Positions 19,390 to 28,515 of a DNA stretch of 29,317 nucleotides are shown here, piece after piece. How positions within the stretch are numbered: position 1 is the first letter of the stretch; every line of letters begins with the position of its first letter. Source of the DNA: a virus; the IMG/VR virus record IMGVR_UViG_3300042444_000023, positions 1 through 29,317 of that record; one strand, written 5' to 3'. Position numbers and translations under genes: made by a program. Below the pieces are notes generated by a model. It searched no databases, was not told the DNA's origin, and saw only the letters and a list, made by a program, of their open reading frames with translations.

Positions 19390-19836
19390 TTAGTCCCCTT
19401 GTTTTAGTGGGACGGCGCAGTCGGTCCAATTGTTTACGCAGAAAGTTGCGGACATAACCCACCCCGCCGCGTAGTCTAACAAGTCGTTGTTTAACGGCGT
19501 AAAAGTTGGCGTATCTACAAAGTCAAAGTCGTAGTTTGTAGAATTGATAAAGTAGGTAAACAAGTCGTATAGTATTTGCTGGCAGTCGGACAAAATTACG
19601 TTAATATTTGCGCGGTCTTTTTGGATTATGTCAAAGCAATAAATGTCTAACACAAAGTCGTTCGTGTTTTCGGTGGCTAAAGCTGACACGGGAACTATAA
19701 AAACAATAGGGTATTTCTCGTCTTTAGTAGCGAAGTTAAACATTTGTTCTTGAAAGTCCGAACCAACCTTTTTAACTTGTACATGGTTGTTGTAAAACGT
19801 TTCAATTTCGTTAATGAGTGCTTGGTAACTTGTCAT
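19390..19836 (-). CDS. Tail-completion or baseplate protein
   Basis: A 148-residue protein, mixed alpha/beta, with IETFYNNHVQVKKVGSD (about 11-27), a strand-rich middle (YPIVFIVPVSAL, FVLDIYCFDIIQKD) and a distinct C-terminus LLDYAAGWVMSATFCVNNWTDCAVPL (in parts, about 118-144). The middle resembles tail terminator proteins, and the W-x-x-x-x-x-F-x-x-x-x-x-x-D-C-A-x-P end is common in Bacteroidota phages beside the tape measure gene. It is here directly after the tape measure (ATGA overlap). A role at the tail tip or terminator is inferred from position and pattern only. Confidence 0.6.
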   Translation of the reverse strand: MTSYQALINEIETFYNNHVQVKKVGSDFQEQMFNFATKDEKYPIVFIVPVSALATENTNDFVLDIYCFDIIQKDRANINVILSDCQQILYDLFTYFINSTNYDFDFVDTPTFTPLNNDLLDYAAGWVMSATFCVNNWTDCAVPLKQGD

Positions 19837-21860
19837 AATTCAGACCCTTGTTTAATTTTATTGATTTTACTTTGCGTGTTTGTAATGTCGCTTTCGCTTA
19901 CAATGGCTTGCACTACTATGTTTTGGTTTGTGCTTACGCTTTGCGGTTGGCCTACCGTGTTTAACTGGTTGCCTTGTCCAAACATTTGAACCGCTGGTGT
20001 TAATGGGCTAACGCTTGTAGACGATCCACTAGGCGAACTACCACCGCCACCGCTTACCGTACCGCTAGGGTTTGTAAGAAGTGTTTTTGCTTTAGCTATG
20101 TTCGTGGTAATTTGTAGAATACCCGACGCGAATTGTGCAATACCAGCCGCACCCGCTGACACCCCGTTGAAAGGGTTTGACTGCGAGGCCGCAACTAGAG
20201 CCGAAATAGCTTTTGCCGTGTCGATACCTATCTGGATCAATGCGCTAGCCTTGTTGAAGTTTTCTAGTTTCTTTTGGTCTTTAATAAAGGCGTTCCCTAG
20301 TGCGCCTATGCCGTTTACCACGTCACTGGCTAAAGTTAGTTTAGCGTCGCGTTCGTTTTTAGCGTCTTCAATTTTCTTTAAGCTAGCTTCTTTTTCGTCT
20401 TTTGCTACTTTGTCGTTAATAGCTTTAATTTCTGCCGCGCGTTTTTCCTCTATCGCTTTGGTGTCCATGCCGTATTGTTCGGCTAGTGCTATAAGTTCAA
20501 AATACTTTGTTTGTACGGCGTCTATTTCGCGTTGTGCGTCCGTCATTTTCAACTGGCGCACTGTTTCCTCAAAGTCTTCTTGTGCTTGTAGTTGTACGTT
20601 TTCGTTGTCTTTGATTGCTTTGTTTATGTCCGCTTGTCGTTTTGCGGCAGCGTCCGCTTGCACTTTTGCGCTTGCATCTAGTTCCGCTTGTTTTTGGCTT
20701 TCGTATAGCTTAGTAAGTTCGACTTTTTCTTTGCCCGTAAGGTTTTCGTTTTTCTTTACGTCTTCAATTAGGCGTCTATATTTCTCGTTTGTCGTAGCTA
20801 TTTCGCGTTCGTTCTCGTCGGCGATCAAAGCTATTTCTATGTCCTTAATTGTACGCGCTGCGTCTAGTCTATTCTTAGCGTAGGCCTTTGCGTTTTCCAC
20901 GCGTTTAGCGTTAGCCTCTTTGTCCTTTTGTTCTTGTTCGGCTGCGTCTTGAATTTCTAGCAATTGGCGTTCTTTACGTCCCTCGCTTAATATCTTTTTT
21001 TCAGCAGCAATTTGTTCGCGTAATTTCTTACGGCGTTCTAGGTTGTCTTTAGATGCTATCTTTTGTAGTGCTGCGTATTCCTTTTGTTGGTCACTTAGAC
21101 GACCTTGCGCCTCTTTGCTTACTGCCTTTGACTTAGCCACCTCTAGATCCGTGGTATCTTTACCCGCTGCCTTTGCTTTGGCTATTTCTATGTCGTATGC
21201 GTCACTAACTTTCTCGGCGCGTTTCTTAGAACTTTCGGCAGCCTTTTCGTTAGCCTTCGCCATTTTCTTTGCGTTTTCTTCGGCGGCGTAATTGGTTAAG
21301 CCCATTTCATCCGTTAGCTTTTTAAAGCCGTTTATAATAGCGTTTATGGGCGCCATTAATAAATTAAATGCTTTTTCTAGTGCGCCTATTTTTGCTAAGA
21401 AGGTAACGAAAGCAATAACTAAACCAGCTATAATTGCAGCTAGTAGAAATAAAGGGTTCGCTAGAATTTGAGCGCCTAGTCTTACAAAGGCCCCGCCTAA
21501 CGTTTTTACCGTGCTAGTTATGCCTTTAATCGCACCGCTTATTTCCGCTTTGCCTACACCACCCAAAGCCTTACTAAATACCTTTGCTTTTTCGCTTGCG
21601 CCCTCAAAGTCTAGGCTAGCTAGGTCGGCTTGTATCATGCCAAAGGAATTGCTTACCGCCTCAAATTTTGAACCCGTGTTAAAGACGCCTACTTGTTCGT
21701 TTACGTCTTTAAGTTTGTCCGCTAGTTCACCCGCTTTCTGGGCTAGCTTAGTCATTGTTTCGGGATCTGTTGCGTTAGCTATTTCGCCCTTAACCGCTTT
21801 AAGTTCGGCTTTAATAGCAGCAATGCCCGTAAGTTTTAAAGGAATTTGTACTTCATTCAT
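19833..21860 (-). CDS. Tail tape measure protein
   Basis: A 675-residue protein with the build of a tape measure. The first 100 residues are helical (AIKAELKAVKGEIANATDPET and following). A hydrophobic segment at about 130-160 (LFLLAAIIAGLVIAFVTFLAK) is the part that may enter the host membrane. About 190-540 is almost wholly charged helix, rich in Lys, Glu and Ala, with strong coiled-coil character. A second hydrophobic patch lies near 560-590, and a Gly/Ser linker with a Gln-rich tail ends it. Length sets tail length, roughly 100 nm at 1.5 angstrom per residue, in line with a siphovirus. The start has the TTAATATAGTTATG leader. The gene overlaps the next by four bases. Confidence 0.9.
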   Translation of the reverse strand: MNEVQIPLKLTGIAAIKAELKAVKGEIANATDPETMTKLAQKAGELADKLKDVNEQVGVFNTGSKFEAVSNSFGMIQADLASLDFEGASEKAKVFSKALGGVGKAEISGAIKGITSTVKTLGGAFVRLGAQILANPLFLLAAIIAGLVIAFVTFLAKIGALEKAFNLLMAPINAIINGFKKLTDEMGLTNYAAEENAKKMAKANEKAAESSKKRAEKVSDAYDIEIAKAKAAGKDTTDLEVAKSKAVSKEAQGRLSDQQKEYAALQKIASKDNLERRKKLREQIAAEKKILSEGRKERQLLEIQDAAEQEQKDKEANAKRVENAKAYAKNRLDAARTIKDIEIALIADENEREIATTNEKYRRLIEDVKKNENLTGKEKVELTKLYESQKQAELDASAKVQADAAAKRQADINKAIKDNENVQLQAQEDFEETVRQLKMTDAQREIDAVQTKYFELIALAEQYGMDTKAIEEKRAAEIKAINDKVAKDEKEASLKKIEDAKNERDAKLTLASDVVNGIGALGNAFIKDQKKLENFNKASALIQIGIDTAKAISALVAASQSNPFNGVSAGAAGIAQFASGILQITTNIAKAKTLLTNPSGTVSGGGGSSPSGSSTSVSPLTPAVQMFGQGNQLNTVGQPQSVSTNQNIVVQAIVSESDITNTQSKINKIKQGSEL

Positions 21861-21875
21861 AACTATATTAACCTT

Positions 21876-24713
21876 TTAGTAAGTGCGAATTTCTAGAGTT
21901 GTGTTATTTAATACGTTGTCTTGGTGGCTATGCCCCGAAGTCCTACAAGTAACTACTACTATATTGCCGTCCGTGTTTATGTAGGCGCTTGTAAGGTAGT
22001 CATGTTCTACGTTATTAATCATTACATAGGTTGTAAGCGTGTCTAGTGGTAAATCTGCAGCCCCTAAATATTCACCTTGGGCAGTTCTAAACCATCGTAC
22101 ATTGCCTATGTTATTGGCTAATTCTAAGGCCGTAGGCGCAGCCGTTCCGACTTGGGTAAGGTTAGCTATGTAAGACGTTGCTTGCGTGGCTATGCCGTTA
22201 ATTCTAGGTGTTATAATTCCGTCTTCATTTAGCGTTCTATCGTCGCCAATAACTAAGCCGCGAACACCTGGTGCAATTGTGTTACGCGTGCCGTACACCG
22301 CTACGTTTGCACCCTCTAGGATGAGGTTACCAGAGGACATGCGCGACGTGTATACAGATGACAAGGCAACTTGCGTTGTAACGCTAGGCGCGGTTGCACC
22401 CGTGTTTGAAATGAAAGGCGCTAGCTCTAGTTCGGTGTCTACGCTTATAAGTTCTACTTTAGTTAGCGTGTCCGCGTTTGCATTGTAGTCCATTACCTTA
22501 TTGATATTCCACCACGAATTGTCTATGCGGATTTTGTCGTTAAGCTTTAGGCCGTGAATGTCCGCTTCGGTTAACCTAAAGAACGCCGTAAGCATTTTGC
22601 CTTCGTTTATCTGGTTAATTGTTCGGCGCCAATATAAATTATATAGGTTGTTATTGGTTAACGTTTGCGGTTGGTAATAGTAAAAGTCGCAAGTCCCAAA
22701 GTTTAAGTCGAAACTAGGCGTGTTTGCGTTGTCGAAATGCGTAATGGCTGGGTAAGTAGTGACGCCGTAAGTACCAGTTAACCCGCCGTCGATTAGATCG
22801 TAAGAGCCGCAAGGTTGCACCCCGCCGTCGTAAAGTATTCTTAACCCCGTCTTAGGCGTTTGCCCGTCAATCATTGGTACGATTGCACCGAATGTAGTTG
22901 AGGTTATTGGCGTAGGGCTAAAGATTAGTTCCTTTGTGTCTATGTCTTTAACGTACTCCGAATTAAAAATGTATTCGAGTTGCCCGTAAACCTCGCGCGT
23001 TGTGTCAAAATACAACTGGTTTGCGCTGTCGGTGTCTTGTTTGTAGGTTAAGATTAAGCGCTTGTTTGTTACGTCTGGTAAAAACTCTAGGTTTTGTTCG
23101 CGGTCTTTGGCTAGTTTGTTTGTCCAGTCTTTCTCGTCGCCGTTGTCGTAGTATTCGTCGCGGTGTGTTAAGATTATATTGTTCGGTTGTTCTGGGTCTA
23201 CGTCTGCAAATAGGTTGTACATTGTAAAGATTGACTTAACAAAGTCGCTTTGCTTTATCTTTTGCGGTACGTATTCATTCATGGTAACGAACCCGCCTAT
23301 CGGTTGGGTGTTACTATTCGGCGTAATTTCTAGTTGAATGTCTGTAATTTCTACTTGAATGGTTACTTGCGCGGGAACGCCAGCAGCAGTTCGCCACGTA
23401 GTTAAGCCAAATTGCCAGTTTGATTGTAGACCAACTTGCAAACGTAGAATATCACTAGTCGAAATATAACCCGAGGGGCTAGTTACTACTAGGTTGCTAT
23501 AAGTTCCAAACACAGAACCGCCAACGGGTATAAATGTGCTAATTGTGGTAGGCGTTAAAAATGCGCTAGCACCTTGCAAAGATGGGCCAACCGCTTTAAG
23601 GTACGGCGTAAACGTTCTAGCTTGTGGCACGTATGTAGCCGACTGGCTATTGAATACATAAGGTTGTACTGGTGCGGCCCCGTAATTGAATACGCGTAAT
23701 TGATACGTAATGGTTGACTTAAATTCGTAGCCTTGCGAAGCCGCGGGGTCGGTGTCTGTTGGTGCAGTGTACAAACCCGACGCTGGCGCAAACAAGCCTT
23801 GCGGGTCTTGGTCTTCCGTCCATCCTACAATGTCCTCAACAAAGCCAATAAAGTTGCCGTTCGTTGGTTGGTTAGCGTTTGTATTGTATACGTTGCTAGC
23901 AAGAACCTTGTAGTCCGACCAATCTATTTGATTTTCGTCGCCGTTGTAAGGAATTAGCAACTTGTCAAAGCGTGCCGCCGCTTGCGCCGCCCAAGTGTAT
24001 GTAAAACCAGCGTTTGCAAATATCCTATCGAAGTACGTCTTTGCGTATATTGCGGGTTTAAGTTGGCGAACGTTGTATAGGTTGTCCGTGTCGTAAGGTA
24101 ACACGTACTTATAGCCGTTGGCTTGCGTGAACGCGTAAGTAGAAATAATGCTACTAGAATTTGAATAGTGGTTAAGGTCGGAAAAGTCTATGTCGGTAAG
24201 TTCGGCGTTTGTTATGGCCGTAAATAGTTCCGCTTTCGTGTCTTTTATTAACACTTCGTAGTTAGCAACTTGTTCGTAGGCGTCCGTTGTTTGTGTTTTG
24301 TTGACGGCTACCAATTGCAAAATAGCGTCTTCAAGAATTAAAACGTCGTTTTGATATACTTGGCAATGCGTTATTTTGGTTAAGTCAAACGTTCCCGCGT
24401 CTATATTGACGTCGTAGTAATGGTTTAAAATACGGTTGTTGTTGTCCGTAGATGGTAGCACAATGGTTTTGGAAAACGTACCCGTGCGTTTTGTAATGTC
24501 GCGAATTTCACCCACCGAAAAGGTAAGCGGAACGTTCACGTCTGGGCGTACGTCTAAAATGCCGCCTATAAGTTCCTCGCCACCTAATGATTTTAGGAAC
24601 GCCGACAAACACGCGGGCGCCTCAAAAGTTCCCCCGTCTGTTATTACTCTATTTTGAAAGCTACCTACTTGGCCGCTTATTGTAGTGCCACCACCTAAAA
24701 CTATCTTAACCAT
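21876..24713 (-). CDS. Large tail tip or baseplate protein
   Basis: A 945-residue protein, the largest in the genome. The N-terminus (VGSFQNRVITDGGTFEAPACL, near 17-36 in parts) carries the TDGG-FEA-CL motif shared with the Trp-repeat protein. RTGTFSKTIVLPSTDNNN (about 76-93) is the motif I associate with baseplate hub proteins of Bacteroidota phages, where it reads R-T-G-x-F-S-K-T-x-x-L-P. Beta-rich domains follow up to about 700, and the last 200 residues look like a fibre attachment region with small repeats. It probably forms the tail hub or tip. It sits between the 476-residue tail gene (overlap of eight bases) and the tape measure, in the usual late order though reversed with respect to many siphoviruses. 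Confidence 0.75.
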   Translation of the reverse strand: MVKIVLGGGTTISGQVGSFQNRVITDGGTFEAPACLSAFLKSLGGEELIGGILDVRPDVNVPLTFSVGEIRDITKRTGTFSKTIVLPSTDNNNRILNHYYDVNIDAGTFDLTKITHCQVYQNDVLILEDAILQLVAVNKTQTTDAYEQVANYEVLIKDTKAELFTAITNAELTDIDFSDLNHYSNSSSIISTYAFTQANGYKYVLPYDTDNLYNVRQLKPAIYAKTYFDRIFANAGFTYTWAAQAAARFDKLLIPYNGDENQIDWSDYKVLASNVYNTNANQPTNGNFIGFVEDIVGWTEDQDPQGLFAPASGLYTAPTDTDPAASQGYEFKSTITYQLRVFNYGAAPVQPYVFNSQSATYVPQARTFTPYLKAVGPSLQGASAFLTPTTISTFIPVGGSVFGTYSNLVVTSPSGYISTSDILRLQVGLQSNWQFGLTTWRTAAGVPAQVTIQVEITDIQLEITPNSNTQPIGGFVTMNEYVPQKIKQSDFVKSIFTMYNLFADVDPEQPNNIILTHRDEYYDNGDEKDWTNKLAKDREQNLEFLPDVTNKRLILTYKQDTDSANQLYFDTTREVYGQLEYIFNSEYVKDIDTKELIFSPTPITSTTFGAIVPMIDGQTPKTGLRILYDGGVQPCGSYDLIDGGLTGTYGVTTYPAITHFDNANTPSFDLNFGTCDFYYYQPQTLTNNNLYNLYWRRTINQINEGKMLTAFFRLTEADIHGLKLNDKIRIDNSWWNINKVMDYNANADTLTKVELISVDTELELAPFISNTGATAPSVTTQVALSSVYTSRMSSGNLILEGANVAVYGTRNTIAPGVRGLVIGDDRTLNEDGIITPRINGIATQATSYIANLTQVGTAAPTALELANNIGNVRWFRTAQGEYLGAADLPLDTLTTYVMINNVEHDYLTSAYINTDGNIVVVTCRTSGHSHQDNVLNNTTLEIRTY

Positions 24714-26136
24714 TTATTACGTCGTTGTTTGAAAGCTTAACTACTATCGTTTGTTTGATTAGGTTTTTGTTACGCTGTTTGAACACCTCGTAACTATTTG
24801 TTGTAAGGATTACTGGTACGTATTCCGTACTTGTCACCAGCGGGCCGTCGGGGCAAGTGTAAGTTACGCGCTTCATGTATACTTGCGGGCTTGTGACTAG
24901 TTCCTCAAAGTAAGCGGCCATTTCGCCGTTCATCCAATTGGTATTTAGTTCTAGTGTTTTGGTAGCGCTTACTTGAAACGTATTGTAGCCAAATTCGTGG
25001 GTATCGTATTTCCATTCCCCGCTAGATACAAAGCCCGTCACGTCTTTGTTGTACTCGTCGCGTTGCACTTCGCCACGTTCGTAGTTCTTGAGTTGAAAAG
25101 CAAAGCTAGACATTGAACCCATGCGATCCAAAAACACTAGGTCTACTTCTTCGATGCTTTCGCGGCGGTCTATATTCACGCGGTACTTTGCAGACTTTTG
25201 CCCGCTATCGTCGTAATAGAACGTGTAATAGCTTGTGTCGGACTTTATCAAAGGTAAGCTGCCCGACGTTACGGTAAGCGTGCCGAGGTTGTTAGGACCT
25301 ACGGCAATGCCTAGAATTGAACCCGTGCTAGCGGTGTTTTTATACAATATGTCGCCGTTGCTATTTTCAAACACTATCTTTTTACTAGGTTTGGCTTTAG
25401 CGTTTAGCCAAAGGTCTTGACCTAGCGTTGCGTAAAATTCCGTTTGCGGTTGGTTAGTAAGCCAAAGTTTCGTGTTTGTGTTTAGGGTGTACTTGTTTTC
25501 GTCGTATGTCGGAAAGTCAGCCCAACGGAAAGCACCGTTAAAGACTTGTTTGCCAAACATTGTAATATCGTAGGTAACTATTTTGCGGTTGTCGGCATAG
25601 GTTACCACCCCGTCAATTGCTGCGTTTGTTACGCTAGACCATGACACGCCAATTTCGAACCATGTACCCGACGCGTTTGTAACTACGTGTAAGCCCTCAA
25701 CAAGTGGGTTTGCCGTGCCGCCGTCCGATTGCACTATGTTTATTTGGTCGCCTATTGAAAAGGTGTTAGTAACGTTCACGCGTACAAAGCCGCCCGAGTT
25801 GGTTAGTGAACTAGTGTAGGTAAATTCGGCTAGGTATTCTTCGCCCGTTTGTAGGGTAAAGGGTAGGAAACAATTTGCCGCGTCGTAGTCCGTGTTTACG
25901 TTGGGTTCAAAGTTCCATGATAGGTAGCTAGTTAAGAACCTACTTAGGTCAAGTTCGCCGTAGCCGTCCGCTATTCGTGGTAAGACTTTGAAACGTCCTA
26001 TTCGGGTAGGCCCGTCGTATACGTCAAAAATGTACTTGAACCCGTCTAGGTTTTTGTTCGTTGAGTCTATTAAGAACTTAACGGGGTTGAAAGCGGGGGT
26101 GAAGCTTTGGGGTTGTGCTATTGTAGTTTGTGCCAT
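24706..26136 (-). CDS. Tail protein with beta-sandwich domains
   Basis: A 476-residue beta-rich protein. It opens with SFTPAFNPVKFLIDSTNKN and FKYIFDVYDG (about 11-42 in parts), a pattern that recurs in tail proteins of Bacteroidota phages. An inserted module at about 127-180 (NTFSIGDQINIVQSDGG, then VVTNASGTWFEIGV) looks like a small Ig-like or carbohydrate-binding domain. The second half has RVNIDRRESIEEVDLVFLDRMGSMSSFAF (in parts) and ends in VVKLSNNDVING. It may be the distal tail or baseplate component that works with the 945-residue protein, whose gene overlaps it by eight bases. The TTAATATAGTTATG leader is present. No named family. Confidence 0.7.
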   Translation of the reverse strand: MAQTTIAQPQSFTPAFNPVKFLIDSTNKNLDGFKYIFDVYDGPTRIGRFKVLPRIADGYGELDLSRFLTSYLSWNFEPNVNTDYDAANCFLPFTLQTGEEYLAEFTYTSSLTNSGGFVRVNVTNTFSIGDQINIVQSDGGTANPLVEGLHVVTNASGTWFEIGVSWSSVTNAAIDGVVTYADNRKIVTYDITMFGKQVFNGAFRWADFPTYDENKYTLNTNTKLWLTNQPQTEFYATLGQDLWLNAKAKPSKKIVFENSNGDILYKNTASTGSILGIAVGPNNLGTLTVTSGSLPLIKSDTSYYTFYYDDSGQKSAKYRVNIDRRESIEEVDLVFLDRMGSMSSFAFQLKNYERGEVQRDEYNKDVTGFVSSGEWKYDTHEFGYNTFQVSATKTLELNTNWMNGEMAAYFEELVTSPQVYMKRVTYTCPDGPLVTSTEYVPVILTTNSYEVFKQRNKNLIKQTIVVKLSNNDVING

Positions 26137-26166
26137 AACTATATTAAAATTCTAGTTCGTGTTAAT

Positions 26167-27318
26167 TTAGAACGCAAAATAGGCGTCGTCGGTAAAGTAT
26201 TGCCCTTTGATATAGGTTGTCGCGTACCTTACGGCGTCCATAGCATCGTCGAATAGCTTAACGGGTTCATCCGTGATTGTGTCGCCTATCTTTTTCCATT
26301 TGTAGTTTTGGTATTCCTTTTCCAAATTCTTGTCGGCTAGGGCAAACACGCCAAAGGTTTTAATGTTGTCGATACCCTTTTTGACGACCTTATTTGCGTT
26401 AAGGACGTTGTACCCCGCGTTATTCATTTCGGCAATGATCTCGGGGCGTGCGTAGTCGGCAATTATTTCGGTTTCCTTTTCGACGTCTAGCGATGCCATG
26501 CGGTCTATAAGGTTCGAGGTGGTAAGGTAGCTTTCGTATATTACGGGTTCTATGAATATGTCCTTTTCATGCCAGTAAATACGCATTAAAGCGGTGGGGT
26601 GATTATACCCAAAGTCTAGCCCGTATACAAATTGCGTGAAGCGTGCGGGGCGGTGTGGTAAAAACGTCCAGTTTGAATATATGTTGGCTTTGCTTATTGC
26701 GTGTTCACCTAGCGCATAGATTTGATACAGCGCTTCGTCGGTGCGTTTGAGGTCCTCAATTTGGCGTTTGATGCTATCTGGTAGAAACGGGTTGTCGCGG
26801 TACGTGCTTTTGATTAGTACGCTTTCGTCTTTTGGTAGTTCGTAAAGCCAGCTTGTTGAGTCGGACGGGTTATAATCAAAGATTAGCTTTTGTTCGGTAC
26901 GCATGTTTAGCTGCGTAAAGTCGTCTAGAAAAAGTTCGTTTGCCTCGTTACACCATGCCACGTGCCTTTTTCGGCCCCTTATTTTCTGCTCGTCGTCAAC
27001 TGAAAAGAATTCGACTATCGAACCATTCGGGAACGTGTATATGTGTTCGCTCATGTTATGGCTAGTCTTGTCGTATATTCCCGCCTCTTTAAGCACTTCT
27101 AGAAAGTCGCGCATAGCCGTTGCCCGTAACGCTGGGAAAGTCTTACGAATGATGCTGACAACCTTTTGAGGGTTCTGTAAGCAATACACCATTATAAGCT
27201 GGCAAAGGCTGTACGTCTTACTTGAACGGCTGCCCCCTTCGTTAATGATAAAACGCGCCTCGTTATTATAAAGCGCGTCGTAATTCCGTTCAAAAACTAT
27301 TGTAGACTTGAGATCCAT
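26167..27318 (-). CDS. terL: Terminase large subunit
   Basis: A 383-residue packaging ATPase-nuclease. The Walker A-like motif is GGSRSSKT (28-35). Walker B is HVAWCNEAN (119-127, with Glu125 as catalytic). The coupling motif is FDYNPSD (147-153). The C-terminal RNase H-like nuclease has YGLDFGYNHP (232-241, Asp235), IIADYARPE (285-293, Asp288) and KLFDDAMDAVRY (354-365). All key residues are present. It pumps DNA into the prohead and cuts the concatemer. The sequence resembles PBSX/Terminase_3-6-type large subunits. The small-subunit gene is directly upstream, sharing one base. Together with the permuted contig ends it suggests headful packaging, though the cut mode cannot be proved. Confidence 0.93.
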   Translation of the reverse strand: MDLKSTIVFERNYDALYNNEARFIINEGGSRSSKTYSLCQLIMVYCLQNPQKVVSIIRKTFPALRATAMRDFLEVLKEAGIYDKTSHNMSEHIYTFPNGSIVEFFSVDDEQKIRGRKRHVAWCNEANELFLDDFTQLNMRTEQKLIFDYNPSDSTSWLYELPKDESVLIKSTYRDNPFLPDSIKRQIEDLKRTDEALYQIYALGEHAISKANIYSNWTFLPHRPARFTQFVYGLDFGYNHPTALMRIYWHEKDIFIEPVIYESYLTTSNLIDRMASLDVEKETEIIADYARPEIIAEMNNAGYNVLNANKVVKKGIDNIKTFGVFALADKNLEKEYQNYKWKKIGDTITDEPVKLFDDAMDAVRYATTYIKGQYFTDDAYFAF

Positions 27319-27749
27319 TACTCTAGCTCTTTGGTGTCGGGTCTAATAATTGAAATTTTGATTTCGTTTATGTTTTCGCCGTTGCTGGTTACGTCCGTCT
27401 TTTCGGTTAGGTTATTCAAACGTTGAGTTATGGACGGGTTGTACTGGCCAACCATGCCACCTTCAATTTGGTCCTGGCGTATTGCTTTCTTTATACGTTG
27501 GCAGACCCCGCAATAATCTTCGTACGCTCCATTGGTATTTCTAAAATAATGGTCAATTGTTACGCCTAGTTCGTACCCGAATACTTCGAAGCCTTCGTAC
27601 GTTAACGGAACGCGCAGTTTTTCTTGAACTACTTTACCGCTTTGTAAAGCTTTGTCTATTACCCTTGGGTTTGATTGTACTTTGTCCTTGTAGGCTAAAA
27701 ACATTTCTAATAGCTTTTCTGGTGTTTCTATGTACTTATGCTTTCCCAT
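27318..27749 (-). CDS. terS: Terminase small subunit (gp3-like)
   Basis: A 143-residue protein resembling the gp3-like DNA-packaging family. The opening ETPEKLLEMFLAYKDKVQSNPR (about 8-29), then LTYEGFEVFGYELGVTIDHYFRN (about 49-71) with a short helix-turn-helix, and ICQRIKKAIRQDQIEGGMVGQYNPSITQRLNNLT near the C-terminal half (in parts) are the family's usual segments. The last part (EKTDVTSNG and KISIIRP) is the region that binds the large subunit in related systems. It recognises the phage DNA for packaging. Its stop shares a base with the start of terL (TAATG-type junction). The leader contains AAAAACACGAA, a motif found before several starts here. Confidence 0.85.
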   Translation of the reverse strand: MGKHKYIETPEKLLEMFLAYKDKVQSNPRVIDKALQSGKVVQEKLRVPLTYEGFEVFGYELGVTIDHYFRNTNGAYEDYCGVCQRIKKAIRQDQIEGGMVGQYNPSITQRLNNLTEKTDVTSNGENINEIKISIIRPDTKELE

Positions 27750-27927
27750 TATTCGTGTTTTTATAGTGGTCTAAAAATTGGTCTTCGGTTAGTTCTTCTA
27801 CGCATAGTAGGTTTGGCATGTCTGTTAAGTAGATAATTATATGGTTTTCGTCTTTTCTTAGTTCGACTTCTACGGCGTGGCCTATATGGCTCATGTTTAC
27901 GCCCATGTCTATAAGATAAAAAGCCAT
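27736..27927 (-). CDS. Small acidic protein of the packaging cluster
   Basis: A 63-residue acidic protein with a short beta-rich middle (AVEVELRKDENHIIIYLTD, about 18-36) and a C-terminal helix (VEELTEDQFLDHYKN). I do not recognise a family. Its ATG directly follows the stop of the upstream gene (TAAATG), and its end overlaps the terS start by 14 bases, so it is in the packaging operon. It could be a small chaperone or regulator; no motif tells. Confidence 0.65.
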   Translation of the reverse strand: MAFYLIDMGVNMSHIGHAVEVELRKDENHIIIYLTDMPNLLCVEELTEDQFLDHYKNTNNGKA

Positions 27928-28107
27928 TTACTTTTTGTTTAGTGACTTAACGTATTGCGTTAGGGCCTCGCGTTTGTGCGTTTCCCATACCCTATTACAT
28001 ACAGCGTAACGTTCGAACTTGTCTGGGAAGCTATTTACACTTTCCTCAGCGGCCATGCAACGTTCTAGGTACTTTTCTTTACCCTCTCCTTTAATTGGTT
28101 GTGGCAT
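27928..28107 (-). CDS. Small conserved phage protein, 59 residues
   Basis: A 59-residue protein beginning MPQPIKGEGKEKYLERCM and continuing VNSFPDKFERYAVCNRVWE. The pattern MPxP-x-x-G-E-x-x-x-x-F/Y-x-x-R-C-M...FPD-x-x-x-R-x-A-V-C-x-x-x-W is common in small proteins beside terminase and head genes of many phages (function unknown). I start at the ATG 28105-28107 because the longer reading only adds a basic stretch from another frame of the neighbour. It lies 17 bases inside the end of the gene upstream and runs to the start of the next. The two Cys are conserved in the pattern and may bind metal. Confidence 0.75.
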   Translation of the reverse strand: MPQPIKGEGKEKYLERCMAAEESVNSFPDKFERYAVCNRVWETHKREALTQYVKSLNKK

Positions 28108-28357
28108 CTTTTCTTCTTTTTCGTGTTTTCTTAACAACTGGCTTCGGTTCTTCAACTGCGTCCGCTTGCGCCACTTCGTGATCAATGCCCGTGTAGCTAA
28201 TTGTTTGGTTTTCCTTTTCGAATAGGTAGCCCAAACCTAGTGTAGTGTAATACGTGAAGCGCTTAGGGTCTATTTTGTCTACTTCTACTCGGCGTTCGCC
28301 TAGGACACTATCGTAAATAATGATTGTTTTGCCCTTGTATTCTTCTTTAATTTTCAT
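28091..28357 (-). CDS. Small protein with basic tail, packaging cluster
   Basis: An 88-residue protein. The first 60 residues form a small beta-rich domain (MKIKEEYKGKTIIIYDSVLG, then YTTLGLGYLFEKE). The last 15 are basic (KKTRKRRK), as in DNA-binding or capsid-internal tails. I start at ATG 28355-28357, whose TGA-overlap with the 53-residue gene upstream (ATGA) supports the choice; the longer reading begins in that gene's frame. No family is recognised with confidence. It is in the run of small genes between the sigma-like gene and terS and shares the AAAAACACGAA leader. Confidence 0.7.
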   Translation of the reverse strand: MKIKEEYKGKTIIIYDSVLGERRVEVDKIDPKRFTYYTTLGLGYLFEKENQTISYTGIDHEVAQADAVEEPKPVVKKTRKRRKDATTN

Positions 28358-28515
28358 CTTTCGTGTTTTTCTATGGTTTCTACTATAATTCCTATGCCGC
28401 TCAAAGCAATAAAGCACCCCGTTAAAAACAAAGCGTGTCGGTATTCGCATAGGGCTATTAATACGCCTATTGACATAACAACAATGCCCGCAGCTATTTT
28501 ATTGGTCTTTTCCAT
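28354..28515 (-). CDS. Tiny two-pass membrane protein, 53 residues
   Basis: A 53-codon gene found by reading the gap between the sigma-like gene and the next. Two hydrophobic segments, at about 7-22 (IAAGIVVMSIGVLIAL) and 29-46 (LFLTGCFIALSGIGIIVE), are joined by CEYRHA, so it should be a membrane hairpin. The stop TGA overlaps the downstream ATG (ATGA, 28357-28354), and the start lies 17 bases inside the end of the sigma-like gene. The leader is AATATAGTTATAGAA. Its role is unknown. A holin-like or immunity role fits such a size, but the known holin is elsewhere. Confidence 0.7.
   Translation of the reverse strand: MEKTNKIAAGIVVMSIGVLIALCEYRHALFLTGCFIALSGIGIIVETIEKHER

Noticed and set aside
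20098-20883. A 261-codon open frame on the plus strand
   Set aside because: It is the antisense of the tape measure coiled coil, whose biased Lys/Glu/Ala codons remove stops from the opposite strand. The translation is Ser/Ala/Phe-rich without domain features.
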